Shown: positions 54,668-63,400 of the stretch, piece by piece
How the letters are laid out: each line of letters starts with the position of its first letter
Position numbering within the stretch: position 1 is the stretch's first letter
Source of the DNA: Polychytrium aggregatum
Taxonomy: Eukaryota; Chytridiomycota; Chytridiomycetes; Polychytriales
Direction of reading: 5' to 3'
Assembly (NCBI RefSeq): GCF_025602895.1
Contig: NW_026516223.1
Coordinates: 674,035-738,034 of the forward strand
Length of the DNA: 64,000 nucleotides
Position numbers and translations under genes: made by a program
Notes under the pieces: generated by a model
Databases searched by the model: none
Told to the model about the DNA's origin: nothing
The model's input: the letters and a program-made list of their open reading frames with translations, nothing else

Positions 54668-55560
54668 TACATACAGAGGCCAAGCTTACGGCGCCTGTCG
54701 CGCTCTTCTTGCGTAAGCTTAACTTGGCTGGCATGACCCGATGGTTCTTGTCCTCGGAGGGCATCCACCTCCATCGGTGTTATCTGAGACGCATGGTGTG
54801 AGGTGGGGGCGGCCCTGTGAAGCTGTCTGGGTTCGGGGTGCGAGGGGCGACGTTCGGTGCGTTGCTCCCTTCGGCGTTCAAAGAGTCGGGCATCAATGCT
54901 GATAATATGGTTTACCCATTCCTCGAACTCGTCGGGCTCCCTGGACTTGGCCAACTCGTCCTTAACTTCTGAGTTGAGTCCACGACGGAGGGCGTGACGC
55001 AGGGCGGCCTCGTTCCAGTTGGTGTCTACGGCGAGGCGGCGAAACTCCGCAATATATGCTGCAGCGGAGCGTCCCCTTTGGACGAGGGCATCGATCGCCC
55101 TCTCCGCGGATTTGGTACGGTCCGGGTCTCCGAAGGAGGCGTTGAATCTCCTAATGAACTCTTCAAAGTTCTCGAGGACAGTTGGGTCGTTTCTCTCCAG
55201 GATCGGAGCAAACCATGCGGCGGCAGTCTCCCTAAGGAAGCTGGCGGCATACATGACCTGAATTCGGTCGGTATTGTATCGTTGGGCTTGCATGGAAAAC
55301 ACAAGTCGGAGTTGATTGACGAAGCTTCTAGATTCCGAACGGCGGCCCGAAAAGAAGGCGGGGTCAGCGACTCTAGGTTCTCGGTCGTTGTGGACGGCAT
55401 GCGCCTGGAACTGGGCAAGGTTATTGGCTGCAGCTTGGGCCTGTTGCAGAGCGGCCATGTGGGCCTGCAGCTGGGTGAATTGATCGCGAAGGTGGTTGTA
55501 TGCCGCGAGGACTTGATTCATGTTGTCGGCGTTTCCATCGGGGTGGCCTTCGGGGTTCAT
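54610..55560 (-). CDS. Gypsy-B Gag
   Basis: 316 residues from the ATG at 55560 (MNPEGHPDGNADNMNQVLAA). An N-terminal helical region (YNHLRDQFTQLQAHMAALQQ) is followed by a capsid-like domain (SFVNQLRLVFSMQAQRYNTD, YAASFLRETAAAWFAPILE) and a canonical zinc knuckle CMYCSAKGHYAKNC (C-x2-C-x4-H-x4-C) close to the stop at 54610. Confidence 0.93.
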   Translation of the reverse strand: MNPEGHPDGNADNMNQVLAAYNHLRDQFTQLQAHMAALQQAQAAANNLAQFQAHAVHNDREPRVADPAFFSGRRSESRSFVNQLRLVFSMQAQRYNTDRIQVMYAASFLRETAAAWFAPILERNDPTVLENFEEFIRRFNASFGDPDRTKSAERAIDALVQRGRSAAAYIAEFRRLAVDTNWNEAALRHALRRGLNSEVKDELAKSREPDEFEEWVNHIISIDARLFERRREQRTERRPSHPEPRQLHRAAPTSHHASQITPMEVDALRGQEPSGHASQVKLTQEERDRRRKLGLCMYCSAKGHYAKNCPEKQGFR

Positions 55561-55569
55561 GATGAGAGG

Positions 55570-55579
55570 AGGCAGACAA
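55570..55579 (-). promoter_or_regulatory. Gypsy-B primer binding site (self-priming type)
   Basis: TTGTCTGCCT on the minus strand, 2 nt after the 5' LTR, is complementary to AGGCAGACAA inside the LTR (minus 55673-55664; also 50818-50809), which starts 38 nt downstream of the TATA-like GATAAATAG. Geometry and 2-nt gap are the same as in gypsy-A although the sequences differ. Confidence 0.75.
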
Positions 55580-55581
55580 AC

Positions 55582-55786
55582 TGTAACGGGGATGGGAACT
55601 GGGCTGGGACTGGACCTGGGCTGGGACTGAACTGGGATCGGGCTGGGACTGGTTTTACTGGCGTTGTCTGCCTGGAGTTTATTTGTTAAGCTCAAGGGCA
55701 TCCTATTTATCGACCCTCCTCTCGCGGTCCGCAGGCGGTGAGCTGGTGCCTGCGGTCGGCGGGCGTGGCTGCGGAAGGTGCGGATG
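55582..55786 (-). repeat. Gypsy-B 5' LTR, partial
   Basis: 205 bp beginning TGTAACGGGG and matching the 3' LTR pieces until GCGGATG, where the gypsy-C LTR takes over. Confidence 0.92.
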
Positions 55787-56367
55787 TGTCAAGACTGGAC
55801 AACGGGGCAAGCAGGGAAGTGCGCAAGAGTCCTAATGCAAGACTCGAACGTAGGGAGAGGAGCGGGGACTGGACTGGGACACAGAGTGTCAAGTGTGAAG
55901 CCAAAGTTTTATTCTAGATCCAAGGCTTAGGATACTAAAAATACAAAGTGGCAAGACGAAGGCAAAAGACAGAGGCTGGTCGGAGGGCTATTTATGCGAG
56001 CGCCAAGGATCGACGCTGCAGAGCGAGGGGGCAGGAGCGAAGCAGCGGCGGGGAGGGCGAAGCAGCGAGCGAAGCAGGTGGCGGCCGTGACTCGGGATCC
56101 GTGAGTCAGCGGGCGTCAGTGGCGGCGGCATGGCGGCGCCAAGGCGTCAGGCGGCGTCGAGGCGGCGTCGTGGGCGTAACCCATGACCAACAGCAAGGAA
56201 GCGGGAACGGAACACAGACAGCGCGCGTGCTGGCAGTAAGACAACAAGGCAGCACAGCGCGGGAAACAAACAAACAGAAGGAAGGGAAAGCACTAAGGCA
56301 GGCAAACAGAAAGGAAAGGGCAAGGGTAAAGGAAGGAAGAGGGCCAAGGCAGAGGGTGTTCATGACA
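55787..56367 (-). repeat. Gypsy-C 3' LTR (about 581 bp)
   Basis: Begins TGTCAAGACTGG and ends GTTCATGACA, giving 5-bp inverted ends TGTCA/TGACA. It starts exactly where the gypsy-B LTR is interrupted and ends where the integrase/chromodomain frame of gypsy-C begins. It has CATAAATAG on the minus strand (55996-55988). Confidence 0.85.
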
Positions 56368-57073
56368 CTACCCCCCTCTCAAGGCCCGAGCTCCGAGAGG
56401 GCCAGGCTTCGAGGGATGAGAGGAGTGGTAGGCAGTGACAGGCTCCGGACAATGTGCAAGATTGCTGGCGGGCTCCCAGGTGCAGTCCATCACCGTGTAG
56501 CCACGCCAGTGCACAAGATACTGGAGCTTACCTCGGAACAGCCTGGAGTCCAGGATCTGTTCGACTTCCCATTCGTCGTGGCCGTCGACTTGGATGGGTG
56601 GAGGGGGCGGGATCGTTCGACCTGGGATCTTGTCGTCGGCGGCGGGCTCGAGCAGGGAGACGTGGAAGACAGGATGAATGCGCATGGACGAGGGCAAGTC
56701 CAACTTGAAAGCGCGGGAACCGACTTGAGCGACGATCTTGAACGGCCCAAGCTTGGTGTGGTCGAGCTTGGCCGTGGGTCGCTGGGTCTTGATGTTCTTG
56801 GCGGAGAGCCAGACTCGGTCTCCAACCTTGAACGGAGGGGAAGGGGAGTGGCCGGGGTCGTAGAACTTGGCTTGGGAGTCCTGGGCAAGGGCGATGTTGA
56901 ACTTGAGTTCATCGTGGAGGGAGTGAATGGCTCGGGCTTGATCGTCGGCGACGGAGGCATTCTTGGTGGTGCGGGGAAGGGCGACGGAAAAACGAGGGTG
57001 GTAGCCGGTGTAGGCGAAGAAGGGAGAGCAGCCGAGGGTTGCTTGAGAGGTGTTGTTGTAGGTGAACTCGGCG
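56368..57073 (-). pseudogene. Gypsy-C Pol C-terminal fragment (integrase end + chromodomain)
   Basis: One frame is open from 57072 (AEFTYNNTSQATLGCSPFF) to 56368. It covers the end of the integrase core, the GPF-type segment (KLGPFKIVAQVGSRAFKLD), HPVFHVSLLEP and a chromodomain (EVEQILDSRLFRGKLQYLVH). It is cut at 57073 by the poly-A tail of LINE-3. The rest of gypsy-C does not appear at the other end of LINE-3, so part was lost or moved. Confidence 0.88.
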
Positions 57074-57201
57074 TTTTTTTTTTTTTGTTACTATAGTCAA
57101 CTTTATTCAAGAAGACAAGCCATCAGGTCCAACAGGTTGGTACCCCGGCACGTTGAGTACACAGGCAAGCCTATTTACTCCTGTTGCAGCCTAGTGCTGC
57201 C

Positions 57202-60200
57202 TCAGCTGCCCACAAGGTCTGAGACCAAGCGGGTGAACACATTTTCGAGCAGTTCCCACAAGGGAACAGCAGGATCGAGGGGGGGTCGGGGTGGAGGAAT
57301 GACAAGTGCTGACACTATACTACGCTGTGATGAGGGTGCAGGGAGAGACTGCAAGGGTGGGACTACACTGGGTGTGGGAGTGGGTGGTGGTGCTGGGTGT
57401 GCACCAAGTGCGAATGCTCGGAAGGCAGTGCGGGGAGCGGGTACATGAGCAGCAAGTGATCCAAGTGCGGGAGGGGTGCGACTGCGAGGGGGAGTGCGAT
57501 CGAAACTGAGCAGGTCCAGCAGCTTGTCCACTGGTCCCACTCCGGCTATACCACTTTCCACCCAAGTCGGGTGGGCCGTCTTGAGGGCTGCGACCTTGCG
57601 GACCAGGACTTGATGCGGATCCACACACTGCTGTGCGTGGGTCCTGGTCAAGTCGATCCCGGATCCGTGTCGAGCCAGGTTCTTGCACTTGCGGTAGCCA
57701 AATCTGAAGTGGCCTGGGAGAGCAACCGAGTCGCCATCGGACCATGAACATGAGCATGATCATGGATCCTTGGTACCCGCGAGCCTCCCAGAGTCCCGAC
57801 ATCTTGGTCGACGGGGTGCAGGCGGCGGTGAGCTGCTTGGAGCGGTCGAAGCCGTTCTTCATGTGGTCCTCGAAGATGAGGGTCTTGATCGGGACGGGCT
57901 GGGGTCGGGGCGGTCCGGGCGGCGGCGGCTGGTGTCGGGTCTTGCCTCGGTAGATCTCCGTGGCCGTGAGGGAGTGGTCGGCCTCTTGTCGGCGGACCAC
58001 CATGGCCCAGTGCGGATCGGCTCGGACTCCTTGGCCGAGGAACTGGTCGGGGTGGTAGGGCGCAATGATCTTGTTGCGCAGGATCATCGACAGCATCTTG
58101 TCGCCGTCAGAGACTTGGTCGTCCCAGCGGGCCCAGTTCTGCAGGGCCAGCATCTTGACACGGACCGACATCTTGGGAAGGCCGCAGTTGAGGTGCATGG
58201 CACCGACGGGAGTGCCGGGGCCGACGCGGAACATGGTGCGGAGGGCCGTCATCTGGGCGTCGTCGAGGCGGTCGCGCAGAGCTGGGTCGGGGATGTCCAT
58301 GGCCATCCCGTATTCGAGGGTCGGCCGCACAAAGGTCTTGTAGACCTGGGTGATGGTCTTGGCCGAGACCTTGCCGAGGGTGATGCCGAGTCCAACCACG
58401 GTGTCGGTGACCATGTGGACCTTGCGGAGGAGCTTGTCGAACTGGAGGTCCGGGCGGAATCCGTCAATGTCGACCATGACACCGAGGTAGCGGAACTGGA
58501 GGACCTTGGGCAGCTCGGTGCCGTACAGCTTGGCGGGATGGAGCTGGTCGACGTTGCAGGCCGAGTACAGCACCTCGCACTTGGGAGGCGAGAAGCGGTA
58601 CCGGTTGTCGATGCTGTGGCGTTCGCAGATATCCAGCATGGCCTGGGTGCGGCCAGCCGGACAGATGAGGACACCGTCATCGGCAAACCAGAGCGAGTTG
58701 ACCGGAGACGGTGGTGGCGACTCGAGGCAAGCACAAGTCCGTCCTCGGCTCGGAGCAGTCCAGGCAGGTCGTCAATGTGGGCACTGAACAGAAGGGGACT
58801 CAGGACCGAGCCTTGGATGAGACCCTTCTGCAGCCACACAGGCTGCGACGTGCGGCCTTGCTGGCGACGCGGACAAGAGTGCGGTCGAACATGGCCCTGA
58901 GGACCCCGACGGCGACCGGACCAGCACCTCGGGTGGCGATCTTGTCCCAGAGGCGCTCCCGCCAGACAGTGTCGTAGGCGGCCTTGATGTCGAGGAAGAC
59001 CAGGCTGTACTCGTCGTTCGCGGATCTTGTTCATGCGGACAAGAGCGTCGAGCGAGTACACCTGTCGAGGGTGCCTCGGTCCGGGCGGAAGCCTCCCTGG
59101 GCAATGTCCATGATGCCGATCTCGCGGGTGAGGAACGGCAGCAGGACTCGCTCGGCGATCTTGCGGAGGACCTGGGTCAACCCGATGGGCCGGTACATGG
59201 CCGGATCGAGGATCGAACCCTTGTTCTTGTAGACCGGTGGATCAGGACAGTGTTCCACTCGGTCGGGACGACGGAGGCCTTGAGGGCGGCCAGCAGGATG
59301 GCCCGGAGCCAGGGGAGCGACCACGGGAGCGACAGGGTGCAGCATCTCGGCCTTGATCTTGTCCGGGCCGGAAGACTTGCGCTTGGGGGACTTGACGATG
59401 GCATCGGCCACCTCGTCCGACGACAATCGGGGAATGGAGCGGTCCTCGGGGAGCAGGCGCGGAACAGTGTCCAGGGGTCTTGGGCCGACGGTCCGGTCAA
59501 AGGCGGCACCGGGGTGTCCTGGGAGTGCGAGGAGACCTTGCCGTAGTGGACCACAAGTCGCTCGAGGGCCGTCGTCCGAGTTGTCAAAGTGGAAGGCGTC
59601 GTCGAGCTCCTTGCGCTTCTTCATGGCGGCCAGGGACTTGGCGACCTCGGAAGCGTTGAGGGAGTGCAGCTTGTTCATGGCCAGGGTCATCGGCTGCTCG
59701 GCGGGACTGGACGATGAGGTTCTTTTCTTGTTTGCGGACAGCGCGAGTTCGGCGCGCTTGTCCTCGGCGACGCGGAGGGAGAGCCCGGGCAACTTGAGCT
59801 GGTAGATGAGATCGCGGCGCCTCTCGCGAAGCTGCCGCATCTCGGGAATCAGGGCCGGGTCCTTCCAGACGGTCTTGATGGAAGGCCTTGCCGATGGTAG
59901 GAGTCGGCAGCGGTGGTGATCAGGGCGATCAGGATGGACCAGCGCGTCGATGCAGTCCTGGGCCGCACTCTCCGAGATCGGAATGACCGATCCCCTTGAG
60001 ATTGGCCGGAGTGCAGCCATGATGCGCTGCAGACCGCGTTCGCGCTCGTCCAGCAGCGCCAAGAGTACTGGGCGCGGACGGCAGGGATCCTCGAGCTGGG
60101 CGATCTTCCACTGCCATTGGTCGACCTTTGGGTAGTACTTTGGCTGTACCCGCAGAGTCGCCCAGATGGGGAAGTGGTCGGACTGGCCACGGAAGGCACC

Positions 60201-60872
60201 GGCAGTGTCGACCTGCAGCAGCGGGTCGTTGTTGGCCTGGCGATGCGACACAAAGATGTAGTCGATCGTTGTCCAGCTGGGACCCCGCTGCCGGGTGTGG
60301 GTCGGGATCACAGCTGGAGGCACAACGCGGAGACCGGCGCGGGAGACAGTGTCCTCGAGGATCTTCTCCTGCCACGGAGCGGCGTGGGCAGTCCGCTCAG
60401 GGCACTGAGGTGGGCATTGAAGTCACCCACCACAATGACCTGGGCGTCGGGGAGGGCGGCCTTGGTGTGGATCGACTGGAGGGCCTCGCGGTAGTCGTCC
60501 AGCTTGAGGCTCGGGGACAGGTAGAAGTTGCCGATGTGGATAACGTGTTTGTATGTCACCCACATGGCGTCGCCCTTGTCGTGACTTCAATGTTGGTGAA
60601 GTCGTGCGGGGTCGATCCTGGCCGGGTTGTAGAGGATGGCGATGCCTCACCGGCGCGGCAACGGGGACCAGGGACCTTGACGGCATAGCCCACAGAGAGG
60701 GCTGCGGGGTTCGAGGTCGGCGAGGGTTTCTTGGACCGACAAAGTCGATGTCGTTGGTGTCGATGAGGTTCTTGAGTTCAACGTCGTTGACGTTGATGCC
60801 ACAGACATTGAAGGAAGCGACGGTCAGGGATGTCTGGGCCCTGCCGCCTCCCTGCGAGGGGTGTGGATTCAT
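57202..60872 (-). pseudogene. LINE-3 ORF2 endonuclease-reverse transcriptase (multiple frameshifts)
   Basis: Starts MNPHPSQGGGRAQTSLTVAS with the endonuclease motif SFNVCGINVND. Homology then moves between frames near 60735, 60570, 60370, 59540, 59010, 58720 and 57640 (approximate). Recognisable pieces: VIVVGDFNAHL, DYIFVSHRQ and SDHFPIW (endonuclease); KSSGPDKIKAEML; LVFLDIKAAYDTVW (RT motif A); LIQGSVLSPLL; SLWFADDGVLI (motif C); then MTRTHAQQC and VGPVDKLLDLL. The catalytic residues are still legible, so decay is mostly by small indels, but the copy is non-functional. A high local sequencing error rate is an alternative for some of the shifts. Confidence 0.85.
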
Positions 60873-60920
60873 TGGAGTCGTGCAGCGCTGCTGCTGGCCC
60901 GGGGGCCCTCTCCTTCAGAG

Positions 60921-63152
60921 TCAGTGTCCATGACGGACAGCGGGACTCTGTAGGCGGGGTGAGGCTTGCTGGGCTTTGACGAGGCACCAGCGGCGGGGGC
61001 AGCAGCAGCAGCGACAGCAACGACAACGGCAGGGGCAGCGGTAGCGGCAGGCAGAGGCAGACGACGAGGCAGCGGCAGCGGCAGAACCAGGGACCTTGGG
61101 GACGGCGGTGATGTCCGCCCGCTTGACCTCCTTGCCGGATAGGGCCTTCTTGAGGAGCGAGTCGTACTCGTCGCGGTACTCCTCGGGGATGCGCATCTGG
61201 ATGCAGCGGCGGACAGGGGCGGTCTTGGCCTTGGCTGCCTGGCGGAGGGACTTTGCCATAAAGTTCTTGATGGCATCGGATCGGGACAGGGCCAGTCCAT
61301 GGTGCTTGAGACCATGGATGACGTCGTAGGCCGGTACGACCCTGACCCTGCCATGTGTGGACGACAGCGACTCCAGACGGGCACCAAGGTCGGCCTTGTT
61401 GGATTTGTCGCGGACAAGGACCTCCATGACCGTGGCCTCAGGGAAGTTGATCTCGGCCAACTCCCTGGTGTCGATGCCGCATCGCTTGAGGTTGCGGCGG
61501 ACACTGCCGAGGTCGCCACAGCGGATGCCCTCGACGTACAGCCAGTCCATGTTGGTGACGGCCTCCCTGAACTTGTCGTTCCGGAGCTCAGAGTTGGCGA
61601 CCGTCCCGGGGACAAGGACTGGCTGGCGGTGCTGGTTGGGCTGGATCGGCTTGGAGGAGCCTGGCATTCGGCCGGTGGTCAGCATCCTCTTCCATTCGTC
61701 GAGCTGGCTGGCCTCGGACATGCGGCCGACACGGCTCTCGGCCTCCCGAACGTTCTTCAAGAGAGCGGCCTTGTACGAGGGAGACGGGGCGGAAACAGGG
61801 GCAGAGCCAGGGAGGGAGCCGGAGGACTGGGTCTTGGAACCGGGGGACTGGGTCTTGGGGGTGGCAGTCTTGTTGGCAACAGACTTGCGGAGCTGCTCCG
61901 TGGCACGGCTGATTGCCACATTGGACTTGGCGATCTTCTGGACCATGGCCTTGGTGGCAGCATCCATGTTGTCGGCCACGAGTGCCTCGAACAGGATGGA
62001 CTGCACCCGGTCAGCCTCTCGCTTGAGGATAGCGAGGGCCTCCTCGGGTTTCATCGCAGGGACGGGAGCCTGGGACGGAGGAGGGGTCTTGGCCTTGACG
62101 ACGGGTCGGGGCGGAAGGACGGGCCTGGCCTTGGGGACAGGGGACGCAGTGCCAACAGCATCAACAGCTCGACGAGCTGGATCGACGGGGTCAGCAGTGG
62201 AAGCAGGGGCTGCTCGAGGGGCGCCTTCAGAGGCACCACGGGGGACGGCGCGCTGCTTGTCCATGGTCTTGAGGCCGCACTTGGTGTGGAAGTTCTCCTT
62301 GAACTTGTCCGAGAACGCATCCACAAACAGCTTGCGGGACTCCTTGGTGGTGCGGCTCATGTGGGCCCAGAACTGGAAGGCCGACATCTGGCCGGGGCAG
62401 GGTCCGTCCTCGAGGGCCTGGGGACACTTGAGCTGGAGCTCGTCCTTGCCGTGCTTGACGACGATCCAGGGATCGGCCGAGGCGAGCTTGCACTTGCGGC
62501 ACAGGACAGTGCACTGCAGCTTGGCGGTCACGGCCATCCACAGCTGGTTGTTCATCTTGGTGACGTCGATGATCTGGGTTGCAGCCTTCTGATCATCGAC
62601 GTCGGACGAGGCGTGCCACTTGCGCCAGAACTCGTCGCGCCAAGGAACCGAGACGACGTCGGCACTGGGCTGGACAACAATGTCCATGGCACAGTGGTCT
62701 TGGTGGGGAGCGGCGGAGGAGGACACGGGAGCCAGGGACTCGGCAGGGTGGTCTTGGTCGGCACAGGAGGACGAGGGCTCAGCGTCAGGCTCTTGGTCCG
62801 GGCTGAGGTCTTCTTCGACATTGATGTCCTCCAGTTCATCAATGTCGACGGCGGCACGGGCGGCAGCGCGGTCCAAGGGCGGGAACGAAAAGTCGGGTTC
62901 GGCCGGGAACCTGAACTCGGGCGGGGCCGGGAGCCTGGACTCGGGCACGGACACGGACGGGAACTCGGACTCGGGGAGACGCTCGTCATGCTCCGGCCTG
63001 GGGAGCATGGTCATTGCGTCGGGCAAGGACAGGCGACGCTTGGCGGGGGAGGAAGGGGTGGCCACGGGTCGCTCCTTGCGCTTGAAGATCAAGCTGCCGA
63101 CAGCGATGGTCGAGGCCGGGAGAAGGGACTGCTGGGGTCTGTCCTTGGACAT
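60921..63152 (-). CDS. LINE-3 ORF1, RNA-binding protein
   Basis: 743 residues from the ATG at 63152 (MSKDRPQQSLLPASTIAVGS). The N-terminal third is Pro/Glu-rich and disordered. Residues about 245-320 hold a Cys-rich segment (CTVLCRKCKLAS ... CPQALEDGPCPG ... HTKCG). After an Ala/Pro-rich linker and a basic coiled-coil part comes the shared domain MDWLYVEGIRCGDLGSVRRN ... INFPEATVMEVLVRDKS, equivalent to that in LINE-2 ORF1 and LINE-1 ORF1. The last 40 residues are an Ala/Ser and then Arg/Cys-rich low-complexity tail that may be the result of a late frame change. It remains open although ORF2 is decayed. Confidence 0.8.
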   Translation of the reverse strand: MSKDRPQQSLLPASTIAVGSLIFKRKERPVATPSSPAKRRLSLPDAMTMLPRPEHDERLPESEFPSVSVPESRLPAPPEFRFPAEPDFSFPPLDRAAARAAVDIDELEDINVEEDLSPDQEPDAEPSSSCADQDHPAESLAPVSSSAAPHQDHCAMDIVVQPSADVVSVPWRDEFWRKWHASSDVDDQKAATQIIDVTKMNNQLWMAVTAKLQCTVLCRKCKLASADPWIVVKHGKDELQLKCPQALEDGPCPGQMSAFQFWAHMSRTTKESRKLFVDAFSDKFKENFHTKCGLKTMDKQRAVPRGASEGAPRAAPASTADPVDPARRAVDAVGTASPVPKARPVLPPRPVVKAKTPPPSQAPVPAMKPEEALAILKREADRVQSILFEALVADNMDAATKAMVQKIAKSNVAISRATEQLRKSVANKTATPKTQSPGSKTQSSGSLPGSAPVSAPSPSYKAALLKNVREAESRVGRMSEASQLDEWKRMLTTGRMPGSSKPIQPNQHRQPVLVPGTVANSELRNDKFREAVTNMDWLYVEGIRCGDLGSVRRNLKRCGIDTRELAEINFPEATVMEVLVRDKSNKADLGARLESLSSTHGRVRVVPAYDVIHGLKHHGLALSRSDAIKNFMAKSLRQAAKAKTAPVRRCIQMRIPEEYRDEYDSLLKKALSGKEVKRADITAVPKVPGSAAAAASSSASACRYRCPCRCRCCRCCCCPRRWCLVKAQQASPRLQSPAVRHGH

Positions 63153-63260
63153 CGCTCAGCAGTGGGGAAGGGGACAGGGAGTGTGGGAGCGAGGGCGGGG
63201 AACTGGAGGGGCAGAGCTGGAACAAACACAGAGGTGAAAGCAGTGTGGTGCAGGCCACAC

Positions 63261-63400
63261 GGTGCAGCAAGAGCAATACAGGTGCAGCAGGAGCAGGACA
63301 GGTGCAGCAAGAGCAGGACAGGTGCAGCAAGAGCAGGACAGGTGCAGCAAGAGCAGGACAGGTGCAGCAGGAGCAGGATAGGTGCGGCAGGAGCAGAGAA
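63261..63400. repeat. Tandem array, 7 copies of a 20-bp unit
   Basis: Seven head-to-tail copies of GGTGCAGCAAGAGCAGGACA, the first and last two degenerate, about 110 bp upstream of LINE-3 ORF1. There are no spacers and the array is in a eukaryotic context, so it is a minisatellite or LINE 5' UTR array and not a CRISPR. Confidence 0.93.

Larger units (their letters stand above)
44315..55786 (-). mobile_element. Gypsy-B: chromodomain Ty3/gypsy element, interrupted by gypsy-A and gypsy-C
   Basis: Minus-strand LTR retrotransposon. 3' LTR: 44315-44348 plus 50761-50998 (272 bp once gypsy-A is removed). Internal part: 50999-55581, with polypurine tract AAAGAAGGGG (minus, 51008-50999), pol and gag. 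5' LTR: from 55582, broken at 55786 by the gypsy-C LTR. The LTR ends are TG...CA. gag and pol frames are intact and overlap with a -1 relationship. Confidence 0.9.
57074..63400 (-). mobile_element. LINE-3: near full-length non-LTR retrotransposon, ORF2 degraded
   Basis: Minus-strand LINE with a 13-A tail (57086-57074), ORF2 (60872-57202, broken), intact ORF1 (63152-60921) and, upstream, a 20-bp tandem array (63400-63261) that may be part of its 5' UTR. It is inserted into the integrase frame of gypsy-C. Family membership with LINE-2 follows from the ORF1 RRM-like domain and the C-terminal VGPVDKLLD. The left boundary is exact; the right (5') boundary is uncertain and no target duplication was found. 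Confidence 0.85.

Noticed and set aside
63261-63400. CRISPR-like array
   Set aside because: Units are contiguous with no spacers, and the setting is a eukaryotic retroelement.
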